Counted from the first letter of the stretch, positions 1-6,055 are shown. The stretch is 7,206 nucleotides of DNA from Candidatus Hydrogenedentota bacterium (GCA_903922535.1 CAIXUF010000934.1:1-7206); one strand, 5' to 3'. Numbers and translations: made by a program. Notes: generated by a model from the letters alone, not told the origin.

Positions 1-2
1 GG

Positions 3-509
3 ATCGCGCGGGGCGAGCCGCTTTCCTACACAATCCTGTTTGAGAACAAGCCCGAGGCTTCGGCCCCCGCGCAGGAGGTTGTCGTGCGCGACATGCTCAG
101 CAACGACTTGGACTGGTCCACTTTCCGCCTGACGGACATCCAGTGGGGGACCTATTCCGCCGAGTTGCCGCCCGATGCCAACGTTCTGGACACGCGCGAG
201 ACGGTCGCCGATTACCGGAGCGATGTCAACAAGGAGTGGTGGGTGGATGTAAGGGCGGAAATCAACCCGGTGTCGGGCGAAGCCAGGTGGACCTTCCGAA
301 CGCTTGACCCGGAAACCTCCGATTTGCCCGAAGATGCGCGTGCCGGGTTCCTCCCGCCAAACGACGACACGCACCGCGGCGAGGGGCGCGTGGCGTTCAC
401 CATTTGGCCCAAGGAAGGCGTGGCCGACGGCGCACGCATCACCAATTCCGCCTCGATCATCTTTGACCAGAATTCCGCCATAGCCACCAATGATGTTTTC
501 AACACCATC
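3..509 (+). other. DUF7619/DUF11-like beta-sandwich domain (partial)
   Basis: The translated pattern is YTILFEN, then APAQEVVVRD, LDWSTF, GRVAFTIWPK, ARITNSASIIFDQN and ATNDVF. It matches the family pattern I know from large secreted bacterial proteins: Y-T-I-x-F-x-N, then V-x-D-x-L, a late G-x-V-x-F-x-I, and N-x-A-x-I-x-F-D-x-N near the end. Such domains are usually stalk or adhesin modules. The family assignment comes from recalled motifs, not from a search. Confidence 0.6.
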
Positions 510-1928
510 GGCCATCCCGAGGAAGGCGAAGGTGAAGGCGAGGGAGAACCGCCGCAATTGGTGGCGGTTCCCAATATGGTTGGACTGGCACAGGCAGCCG
601 CCCAAAGCGCCATTGTCGGCGCGGGTCTTGCCATGGGAACGGTGACCGTGCAGTCTCATGCCTCCGTCCCGGCGGGCCAGGTCATCAGCCAAGACCCGGC
701 CTCCGGCACAAGTGTGACGCTGGGCAGTTCCGTGAGCCTCGTTGTGTCCACGGGCCCTGCCCAGATTGCCGTGCCAAACGTGGTGGGTCAAACGCAGACG
801 GCGGCCCAGTCCATGATTACCGGTGCCGGACTGACGGTGGGAACGGTGACGCAGGAGGCCAGTGCTACGGTCCCCGAAGGCCAGGTAATCGATCAAGCCC
901 CGGCTTTCGGCGCAAGTGTGGCGGCGGGCAGTTCCGTGAGCCTGGTGGTGTCTTCCGGCCCCGCCCCGGTGTCCATACCCAATGTCGTGGGCATGGCGCA
1001 AACAGCGGCCCGGTCCACGATTACCGGTGCCGGGTTGACGGTTGGTGCGGTAACGGAAGCCTACAGCGCGACGGTGACCGCAGGCGTGGTCATTAGCCAG
1101 AATCCAGCGCCGGGAGCAAGCGTGACCCACGGCACCGCCGTCGCCCTGGTGGTGTCCAAGGGTCCTCAACCGGCAGGCGTTCTGAATCTGACAGGCATGG
1201 CCCGCGCCGCGGCTGAAGCCGCCATCATCCGTGCCGGTTTGACCATCGGCACGGTGACGGAAGCGTATAGCGCGACGGCGGCGGCAGGAATGGTCATCAG
1301 TCAGGACCCGCTCGCGGGCACGAACGTCGTACCCGGTGCTGCCGTGAACTTCACCGTATCCAAGGGTCCGCAACCCGTGGGTGTGCCCAACGTCGTGGAC
1401 ATGACGCAAACGGCAGCCCAGTCCGCGATTGTCGCGGCCGGGTTGACGGTGGGCGCGGTGACGGAAGCCTATAGCGCGACGGTGGCCGCAGGCACGGTCA
1501 TCAGCCAGGCCCCGGCCTCCGGTGCGAGTGTCGCCCCCGGTTCCGCTGTAAGTTTCGTGCTCTCCAAGGGTTCTCAGCCGGAATCGGCGACAGTTCCAAG
1601 CCTCGCCGGCTTGGACAAAAGCGCCGCTGAAGCCGCCATCACCGCCGCAGGCCTGACTGTGGGTGACGTCACGGAAGACTTCAGCACGGAGATCCCGAAG
1701 GGCCAGGTGATGTTCCAAACCCCGGCGGCGGGCATGATGGCCGCACCCGGTAGCGCGGTCTCATTCGTGATCAGCAAAGGCAAGAAGAAAACCGGCATCT
1801 TTGGGTGCAACGGTGGAACGCTTGAAGACACCGCGTCGTCCAGCAAAGGCAGCGACTTGTTTGTGTTGCTGCTGGCGGCGAGCACTCTCGCCGCAGCGAC
1901 CCGGCGCCAGAAGTCGGGTCTGTCATGA
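3..1928 (+). CDS. Surface/secreted protein with six PASTA domains, 5'-truncated
   Basis: The reading frame is open from the first bases of the window, so the true start lies upstream; the GTG at 84 falls inside a conserved domain and is not the start. In order, the protein shows: (1) a beta-sandwich domain at bases 3-509, resembling DUF7619/DUF11-type repeats of large secreted proteins, with hallmarks YTILFEN, LDWSTF and, at its end, NSASIIFDQN followed by ATNDVFNTI; (2) a Glu-Gly linker at 519-548; (3) six PASTA domains at about 558-1781; (4) a C-terminal tail at 1803-1925 with a Cys-Gly motif, hydrophobic stretch and Arg pair. PASTA domains are known from penicillin-binding proteins and PknB-type kinases, where many bind muropeptides; no kinase or transpeptidase part is visible here. 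The likely role is an exported, cell-envelope-associated structural or adhesive protein, possibly peptidoglycan-binding (inference). The gene appears monocistronic at its 3' end, given the hairpin that follows. Confidence 0.93.
   Translation: MARGEPLSYTILFENKPEASAPAQEVVVRDMLSNDLDWSTFRLTDIQWGTYSAELPPDANVLDTRETVADYRSDVNKEWWVDVRAEINPVSGEARWTFRTLDPETSDLPEDARAGFLPPNDDTHRGEGRVAFTIWPKEGVADGARITNSASIIFDQNSAIATNDVFNTIGHPEEGEGEGEGEPPQLVAVPNMVGLAQAAAQSAIVGAGLAMGTVTVQSHASVPAGQVISQDPASGTSVTLGSSVSLVVSTGPAQIAVPNVVGQTQTAAQSMITGAGLTVGTVTQEASATVPEGQVIDQAPAFGASVAAGSSVSLVVSSGPAPVSIPNVVGMAQTAARSTITGAGLTVGAVTEAYSATVTAGVVISQNPAPGASVTHGTAVALVVSKGPQPAGVLNLTGMARAAAEAAIIRAGLTIGTVTEAYSATAAAGMVISQDPLAGTNVVPGAAVNFTVSKGPQPVGVPNVVDMTQTAAQSAIVAAGLTVGAVTEAYSATVAAGTVISQAPASGASVAPGSAVSFVLSKGSQPESATVPSLAGLDKSAAEAAITAAGLTVGDVTEDFSTEIPKGQVMFQTPAAGMMAAPGSAVSFVISKGKKKTGIFGCNGGTLEDTASSSKGSDLFVLLLAASTLAAATRRQKSGLS
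519..548 (+). repeat. Glu-Gly dipeptide linker
   Basis: Ten codons encode E-E followed by alternating G-E, written with mixed synonymous codons (gaa/gag, ggc/ggt/gga). The tract separates the beta-sandwich domain from the PASTA array and is probably a flexible acidic hinge. Similar Glu-Gly tracts are common in large surface proteins of Hydrogenedentota and Lentisphaerae (recalled association). Confidence 0.8.
558..1781 (+). repeat. Array of six tandem PASTA domains (period 204 bp)
   Basis: Six units each run from a V-P-N-hydrophobic-hydrophobic-G start, through an Ala-rich helix (T-A-A-Q-S-x-I-x-x-A-G-L-T-x-G-x-V), to V-I-x-Q-x-P-x-x-G and an S-V-S-L-V-V-S-x-G-P end. Approximate borders are 558-758, 759-965, 972-1166, 1173-1370, 1374-1574 and 1587-1781. 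The equivalent V-T-(E/Q) codons lie at 645, 849, 1053, 1257, 1461 and 1671. The spacing is therefore exactly 204 bp (68 codons) four times, then 210 bp. Unit 4 departs most at its start (V-L-N-L-T-G). Units 3-5 share the block T-E-A-Y-S-A-T with near-identical DNA. Confidence 0.9.
1803..1925 (+). other. Putative C-terminal sorting/anchoring tail (Cys-Gly motif, hydrophobic span, Arg pair)
   Basis: After the last PASTA domain come a Lys-rich turn (GKKKTGIF), a G-C-N-G-G motif, a Ser/Thr/Glu-rich spacer, about 16 mostly hydrophobic residues (DLFVLLLAASTLAAAT), and then R-R-Q-K with only four further residues. This three-part layout matches protein-sorting signals such as MYXO-CTERM, Synerg-CTERM and related Cys-containing tails. 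In those, a membrane protease removes the tail and the Cys region may be lipid-modified. No processing enzyme is visible in the window. A plain C-terminal membrane anchor is the alternative. Confidence 0.65.
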
Positions 1929-1942
1929 CCTGATGTGACCCA

Positions 1943-1977
1943 TTTCGGGGGCATCCGAGACCGGGATGCCCCCGGAA
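1943..1977 (+). terminator. Intrinsic-terminator-like hairpin after the PASTA gene
   Basis: Bases 1946-1956 (CGGGGGCATCC) pair perfectly with 1964-1974 (GGATGCCCCCG) around a 7-nt loop. One G-U and two A-U pairs can extend the base of the stem to 1943-1977. The stem begins 14 bases after the stop codon. The downstream sequence is pyrimidine-rich but has no clean T-run, so Rho-independent action is likely rather than certain. Confidence 0.65.
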
Positions 1978-2000
1978 AGGTCTTCTCCTTGTGTGTCTGT

Positions 2001-2029
2001 TTGCCAGCGGGGGCATGATCCGGTATTCT
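2001..2029 (+). promoter_or_regulatory. Candidate sigma70 promoter for the phosphodiesterase gene
   Basis: A -35 box TTGCCA at 2001-2006 (5 of 6 to consensus) and a -10 box TATTCT at 2024-2029 (4 of 6) are separated by 17 bp. Transcription would start near 2036, giving a leader of about 40 nt before the ATG at 2077. The position between the preceding terminator and the gene is appropriate. Confidence 0.4.
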
Positions 2030-2076
2030 AACGACGCACACACTCTTGGGTCGCGGGATCAGAATGGAAACAAACC

Positions 2077-3060
2077 ATGGCACGCTGGAAAAAGATTTTG
2101 CTGGGAGTTCTGAACGCACTGGTGCTAGCCATCCTAATCGCCTGGCTGGGCTGGGTGGCGTTGCCCCTGTGCGCCTTGGACGCGGCCAATCCCCCCGTGC
2201 CGCGCCAACTGGTGATCGCCCACCGCGGCGCGTCCTATTGGGCGCCGGAGGAGACGCAACCCTCGTATGAGCTGGCGCGGGACTTGGGTGCCGACTATCT
2301 GGAGATGGACGTCCACCGCACCAAGGACGGGGTGGTGGTGGCCATGCACGACGACACGCCCGAACGCACCACGAATGCCGCCGAGATCTTTCCCGGCCGG
2401 GAAAAGCAGGACCTGTCCGAGTTTACTTTGGCCGAACTCAAACAGTTGGACGCCGGTTCCTGGTTCAACCGGAAGTTTCCGGATCGGGCAAGGAAGGGGT
2501 ACGTGGGCCAGAAGATTCTGACGCTGGCCGAGATTCTGGACATTGCCGGGGCAAAGGGCGGAAAACATCCGGTGTACATCGAGACCAAATCACCGGATCA
2601 TTACCCCGGTGTCGAGAAGGGCCTGGTGGCGGTGTTGCGGGACAAGGGCTGGCTGGAGGACGGCGGTGGCGGGCTGCCGCCGGTCATCTTTCAATCCTTT
2701 CATTCGGACAGCCTCGTAAAACTGGGCGAACTGGCCCCTAAAGTGCCGCGCATTTACCTGGTTGAGTCCGAAGTGTTGAAGAAGGAGGGCGGTTGGGGGC
2801 CGATGCTGGACAGGGCCGTCCAAATTGGGGCGGGCATTGGACCGGCGGGGACACTCTGCTGGCCCTGGCACGTGGGCAGCGCCCACCGGCACGGGCTGAT
2901 CGTGCATGCCTACACCCTTGATGAAAGGTGGCAGTTCCGGTTGATGACGTGGTTTGGTGTGGACGGGTGCTTTACAAACCGCTGCGACGCGCTGATGGAT
3001 TACCATGGAAAGCCGCCCGCCAAGACTGCGAATGAGATTCTTGGCGGGTTGGGATACTGA
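2077..3060 (+). CDS. Membrane-anchored glycerophosphodiester phosphodiesterase (GDPD family)
   Basis: The 327-residue protein is predicted to hydrolyse glycerophosphodiesters to sn-glycerol 3-phosphate and an alcohol. Residues 6-32 form a hydrophobic N-terminal segment after MARWKK, so the catalytic domain probably faces the periplasm as a signal-anchored protein. GDPD signatures are clear: H49-R50-G51, P57-E58-E59-T60 (usual form P-E-N-T), G71-A-D-Y-L-E76-M-D78-V, T-K-D-G at 82-85, H91-D92 (the second catalytic His), R97-T-T-N, E169 with K171 (usual third metal/substrate region), F-Q-S-F-H at 205-209, and a C-terminal G-V-D-G-C-F-T-N in place of the usual G-V-D-G-I-x-T-D. The ATG at 2077 is preceded by only a weak GGA at 2066-2068. 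The gene sits downstream of a terminator and converges on the GT9 gene. Family assignment is firm; the exact substrate is not known. Confidence 0.93.
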   Translation: MARWKKILLGVLNALVLAILIAWLGWVALPLCALDAANPPVPRQLVIAHRGASYWAPEETQPSYELARDLGADYLEMDVHRTKDGVVVAMHDDTPERTTNAAEIFPGREKQDLSEFTLAELKQLDAGSWFNRKFPDRARKGYVGQKILTLAEILDIAGAKGGKHPVYIETKSPDHYPGVEKGLVAVLRDKGWLEDGGGGLPPVIFQSFHSDSLVKLGELAPKVPRIYLVESEVLKKEGGWGPMLDRAVQIGAGIGPAGTLCWPWHVGSAHRHGLIVHAYTLDERWQFRLMTWFGVDGCFTNRCDALMDYHGKPPAKTANEILGGLGY

Positions 3061-3124
3061 CAGCTTCGACAGAGTAGGTGGGAGGGATGCTGTGTCAACG
3101 GGCGACGGCCGGTAGTGCCCTGGG

Positions 3125-4348
3125 TTAACTGAAATCCCGGCGGATGGCCTCGAACACGGAGTCGGGCGTGATTGCCTTCATGCATTGGTTGTCGAGGCAG
3201 GTGGAGAGGCGGTAGTTGGATGCGTTGAAACAAGGGCTGCACGCAAGCCCGGCGTGGAACACGCGCGTGCGGGGGGTGAGCGGGGCGAAGAGCACGGGCG
3301 TCTCGGGGCCGAAGAGGACGTAGACACGGGTGTCGGTCAGCGCGGCAAAATGGGCCGGGCCGCTGTCCGAGCTGAGCAGCGCGTCGCACAGGCCCAACAG
3401 GGTGACCAGTTCGCGCAGATTGATCTTGCCTGCGAGGTTCAAGACCCTTTTGCCGCCCAGTTCCGCGCAGAAGACTCCGGCAGCGCGTTCCTCAATGGGC
3501 AGTCCCACCACAACAATGCTGCCTTCAGGAAAGGCATCCAGAAACTGGCGGGCCACGCTGGCAAAATTGGCCTCGGACCACTGGCGCACGGGCAGTTCGT
3601 CAAGGAACTTGGGGTTCAGTACGAGCCGTGGACGGACAGCGTTGCCGACAATCCCCCCCTCTTCCAGCAGGGCCCGCACACGGGACAGTTCTTCGGGGGT
3701 GGGGCGATAGGCGGGCGGCTGATAGTCCGGCGCAATGACCGGTGCCGGGGCCTTGGCCATGGGCACCACGGCCGGATCCATCCAACTGGCTTCGGTAAGC
3801 GCCAAATAGGACTGCGCCGTGGACAGGTAGGGGTTGTACTGGAAGCGGTGGGTGAACAGATTGCCCCGGTACATGCCCTCACTGGCGAAACGGTGCCAGC
3901 CCACGCGGCGCGACGCGCCGGTGAGGAAGGTCAGCAGCGCCGTGAACCGCGCGAAGGACTCAAAGTCGACGACCGTGTCAATGCTGGACCGACGGACGCC
4001 CAAAAGCATTCGAAAAACGTCAAAAACAAACAATAAAATGCTGTTATCGCGAATAACGAGGATGTTTTCCGGCGGGATGAGGCTGAGAATGTCGAGAATC
4101 TCCCGGTTTCGGGCAAAGACACAGATGAACACATTTTCCCTGCCAAGACGCTTTATGGCCATCTTGAAGGCGGGCACCGCGAGCACGGTGGCACCCTGTT
4201 CGGCGGGTTTGAGAAAAAGCAGGCGCCGGATGGGCGCATCGTTATCCGGCTGCGAAAGGCGGTTCACCAGCCGCCGGAAAAGGGTGCAGAGTAAACAGAG
4301 CGGCACCCCCACAAAACGGTCCACCCATCTGACCCAAGTGATGCTCAT
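3125..4348 (-). CDS. Glycosyltransferase family 9 (heptosyltransferase-like), EQGAT variant
   Basis: With the ATG at 4348 the protein has 407 residues. GT9 enzymes are GT-B transferases that add ADP-heptose or related sugars to LPS core-type acceptors at the cytosolic face of the inner membrane. The family marks are the N-terminal R-R-L-L-F-L-K-P opening, F-A-R-F-T-A-L-L with T-G-A-S-R-R-V-G-W, L-N-P at 244-246, and the donor-site D-S-G-P-A-H at 328-333 followed by F-G-P-E-T-P at 346-351. The C-terminus carries C370-S-P-C373, C384 and C389. Where classical WaaC/WaaF enzymes have G-D near the N-terminus, this one has E50-Q-G-A53-T, so the canonical catalytic-base Asp is absent. A basic, hydrophobic extension (residues 1-29) may bind the membrane. 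The gene follows the ArnT-like gene by one base (TGA-T-ATG) with no Shine-Dalgarno, so translation is probably coupled. A TTG at 4390 would add 14 residues but is less likely. Confidence 0.9.
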   Translation of the reverse strand: MSITWVRWVDRFVGVPLCLLCTLFRRLVNRLSQPDNDAPIRRLLFLKPAEQGATVLAVPAFKMAIKRLGRENVFICVFARNREILDILSLIPPENILVIRDNSILLFVFDVFRMLLGVRRSSIDTVVDFESFARFTALLTFLTGASRRVGWHRFASEGMYRGNLFTHRFQYNPYLSTAQSYLALTEASWMDPAVVPMAKAPAPVIAPDYQPPAYRPTPEELSRVRALLEEGGIVGNAVRPRLVLNPKFLDELPVRQWSEANFASVARQFLDAFPEGSIVVVGLPIEERAAGVFCAELGGKRVLNLAGKINLRELVTLLGLCDALLSSDSGPAHFAALTDTRVYVLFGPETPVLFAPLTPRTRVFHAGLACSPCFNASNYRLSTCLDNQCMKAITPDSVFEAIRRDFS

Positions 4349-4349
4349 A

Positions 4350-5876
4350 TCAGGAGGACGGCCCCCCCGCCTCGGGCGGGGTGATGACAATCAGGCTCCA
4401 ATCATCGTTGATTGGCTCGACCTTGTACACGCGCTGGTCGATCTTCTCCGCAAACGCCTCCAGTTTCTTCCTGCGCACAAACACCAACTGGTTTTTGCCG
4501 TCGACCTTGGCCTTCTTGAGCACGGCGGGCGCATCTTCGAGTTCCACCTTGACGACCGGGCCGGTGTGCAGATAGAACTGCAACCCCAGCAGCGCCTCCT
4601 GCTTGAGCACATACATGTCACGGTTGGTGTACTTTGCGACAATCTGTCCCGCGTCCCGCGCCAGGATGGACATGTCCTTGGAGGAGTCTATGGCCGGGAT
4701 GTTGAAGAGGAACAGTCCCTTGCCGGCCACAACCAGCACTGCCACGGCCAGTGCGGCGATCATCACGGAACGCAGCCGCAGATGTTTTTCGGAAACGAGC
4801 CATTCGATCCCCTTGCCGACGGCCAAGGCCATGGGCGCAAACAGGGGCAGCAGATAGAGCGGCAGCCGCGAACTGACGACGCAAAACGCGGCAAACGGAA
4901 TGAGGAACGTGGTGACGATAAACAGCCATTCGGCCGGATGCGGCCAAGAGGTCACGCGCTTCCACATGCCCTTGGGCCAGGGGATGTGCCGGTGCCTGGC
5001 GGCAATCATGAAGACCCAGGGCACCATGCCGAACAGGACGATGGGCAGGTACATGGTGAAGGGCTTGTACCACTCGGCATTCCGGTGGGCCTCGTCGGTC
5101 ACATTGCGGGCGATGCCCTCTTTCCAAATCCAGTTCTGCATCAGGCCCGGATGGGTCCAGGCCTTTTCCGCGTACCAGGAGAAGCCGATCAGCAGGAAGG
5201 CGAGCAGCCCCAGCGGATTGAAGAACTGGGGCACTTTCTCGCCGCGTCGGCGCAGGTGGAAGAAGACAATGGCCGGACCGATCAGGCAAAGCAGTGCCGG
5301 GAAGCCCTTGGTCATGAAGGCAAACCCGAATACCGCCCACGTCAGGACCATGCAGTAGCCCTGTTTCCTGCGCACGGCCCACCAAAAGGCGAGCAGCGTG
5401 AGGGTTTCAAACAGGGTCAGCAGCGTGTCGGTGGACAGGCTGTGCGACGCCGCCGCGGGGAAGGGGGACAGCCCGTAAACGACGGCGCAATAGAAAGCGG
5501 CCTGCGCCCCCCACACGAGGAAGCCCAGATAATAAACGGCGATAACCGTGAGCACAAACGCGAAGGATTGGCCGATGCGGGCACCCCAGGCGTTCTCGCC
5601 CAGCGCCTTCATTCCTCCGGCGATCATATAATAAGTGAGTGGCGGCTTGGTCCAGTGGTTTTCACCGTTCAGAATGGGCTCATCGAGCGTGCCTTGTTCC
5701 ATGCTCTGGCGAGCGCACTCGGCGTAGCGGCCTTCGGTGGACTCGTACAGCCCGCGGTTTCCCTGGAAGGCGAAGCCGACGACAATGGCAAGCAGCGTGA
5801 TGCTCAGCAGGGGCCGTTTCGGCAGGGTCGCCGCCGGTGTGCCGATGGGTTCAATGTTTGATTCAGTTTCAGCCAT
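4350..5876 (-). CDS. ArnT-like GT-C glycosyltransferase (PMT_2 / GT39-GT83 type)
   Basis: This 508-residue integral-membrane protein has about 11 hydrophobic segments (roughly 22-38, 102-122, 125-140, 150-168, 174-208, 221-235, 272-293, 315-354, 370-391) and a soluble tail from about 395. Family members move a sugar from a polyprenyl-phosphate donor to lipid A or another acceptor on the periplasmic side. Matches to ArnT are E-G-R-Y-A-E at 48-53, G-x-x-x-x-P-I-L-N-G then K77-P-P-L, T149-D150, M-T-K-G at 188-191, W-K-E253-G-I-A-R, and S-S-R-L-P-L-Y-L-L-P. The usual P-D-E before R-Y-A-E is S-T-E here. The ATG at 5876 has a strong Shine-Dalgarno GGAGAGGTG (5889-5881 on the minus strand, 5 nt from the start). 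It is the first gene of the pair with GT9. ArnT itself is usually about 550 residues. The donor sugar cannot be read from the sequence, so no gene symbol is given. Confidence 0.88.
   Translation of the reverse strand: MAETESNIEPIGTPAATLPKRPLLSITLLAIVVGFAFQGNRGLYESTEGRYAECARQSMEQGTLDEPILNGENHWTKPPLTYYMIAGGMKALGENAWGARIGQSFAFVLTVIAVYYLGFLVWGAQAAFYCAVVYGLSPFPAAASHSLSTDTLLTLFETLTLLAFWWAVRRKQGYCMVLTWAVFGFAFMTKGFPALLCLIGPAIVFFHLRRRGEKVPQFFNPLGLLAFLLIGFSWYAEKAWTHPGLMQNWIWKEGIARNVTDEAHRNAEWYKPFTMYLPIVLFGMVPWVFMIAARHRHIPWPKGMWKRVTSWPHPAEWLFIVTTFLIPFAAFCVVSSRLPLYLLPLFAPMALAVGKGIEWLVSEKHLRLRSVMIAALAVAVLVVAGKGLFLFNIPAIDSSKDMSILARDAGQIVAKYTNRDMYVLKQEALLGLQFYLHTGPVVKVELEDAPAVLKKAKVDGKNQLVFVRRKKLEAFAEKIDQRVYKVEPINDDWSLIVITPPEAGGPSS
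4365..4381 (-). promoter_or_regulatory. Perfect 7-bp GC hairpin upstream of the GT9 start
   Basis: Bases 4365-4371 (CCCCGCC) and 4375-4381 (GGCGGGG) are perfect inverted repeats with a 3-nt loop. In the operon mRNA the hairpin lies in the last codons of the ArnT-like gene (Pro-Pro-Glu-Ala-Gly-Gly), 16 nt before the GT9 ATG. It could modulate re-initiation at GT9. It may also be only a by-product of GC-rich Pro/Gly codons. Confidence 0.35.
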
Positions 5877-5880
5877 GGGT

Positions 5881-5889
5881 CACCTCTCC
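5881..5889 (-). promoter_or_regulatory. Strong ribosome binding site of the ArnT-like gene
   Basis: Read on the minus strand this is GGAGAGGTG, closely matching the anti-Shine-Dalgarno complement, followed by four bases (ACCC) and the ATG at 5876. It fixes the start of the ArnT-like gene and contrasts with the following GT9 gene, which has no such site. Confidence 0.75.
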
Positions 5890-5982
5890 AAGCCTTCGCA
5901 AAGTGCATAATGAAGGCGAAGCCGGGGATTCTTGTTTTCTGCCAGCCCAAACGGGCTTCCTGGAGCCCATACCGACAGCTTG

Positions 5983-6011
5983 AACATAATCCATAAGGCG
6001 GTACGAGTCAA
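5983..6011 (-). promoter_or_regulatory. Sigma70-type promoter for the ArnT-like/GT9 operon
   Basis: On the minus strand a -35 box TTGACT (6011-6006, 5 of 6) and a -10 box TATGTT (5988-5983, 4 of 6) are separated by exactly 17 bp. Transcription would begin near 5976, giving a leader of about 100 nt before the ATG at 5876. A small hairpin (AGCCC/GGGCT, 5944-5957) lies in that leader. Confidence 0.55.
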
Positions 6012-6020
6012 CTTTTTGAC
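6007..6020. promoter_or_regulatory. Operator-like inverted repeat over the minus-strand -35 box
   Basis: GTCAA (6007-6011) and TTGAC (6016-6020) form a 5-bp inverted repeat with a 4-bp spacer. The left arm is part of the -35 element of the ArnT-like operon promoter, so a dimeric regulator bound here would affect that promoter. The repeat is short and could be chance. Confidence 0.3.
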
Positions 6021-6055
6021 GTTTTTGGAGGCCCTTCGCGCCTGGACTTCCGGCC

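Noticed and set aside
84..86. GTG at 84 as the start of the PASTA protein
   Set aside because: The frame continues upstream to the window edge with conserved domain residues (YTILFEN and APAQEVVV), so the gene is truncated by the window rather than starting here.
558..1781. CRISPR-like regularly spaced repeats
   Set aside because: The 204-bp period is in frame and fully explained by tandem PASTA domains. There are no short invariant repeats with unique spacers.
1574..2119. 181-codon minus-strand frame opposite the PASTA gene end and the intergenic region
   Set aside because: It is antisense to PASTA unit 6 and crosses the terminator hairpin and promoter. No motif or convincing ribosome binding site supports it.
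2152..2173. Lipobox in the GDPD N-terminus (L-P-L-C)
   Set aside because: Pro and Leu before the Cys do not fit the lipobox consensus of small residues, so a signal anchor is the simpler reading.
3058..3097. Bidirectional terminator between the convergent GDPD and GT9 genes
   Set aside because: TGACAGC and GCTGTgTCA can pair only with a bulge and a loop of about 24 nt, and no T-run follows on either strand.
3185..4036. 283-codon open frame on the + strand opposite the GT9 gene
   Set aside because: Its peptide is low-complexity in Gly, Arg and Gln without any family motif, and GT9 motifs are intact on the other strand.
4346..4390. TTG at 4390 as the GT9 start
   Set aside because: It would add a Pro/Arg-rich stretch encoded by the other gene's last codons. 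The ATG at 4348 sits one base after the upstream stop, the usual coupled arrangement.
3834..5861. 675-codon open frame on the + strand across the ArnT-like gene and part of GT9
   Set aside because: Over the ArnT-like gene it is the codon-for-codon antisense frame, which stays open simply because TTA, CTA and TCA codons are rare in GC-rich genes. The peptide is rich in Gln, His, Arg and Gly with no recognisable domain, while the minus strand encodes clear families.
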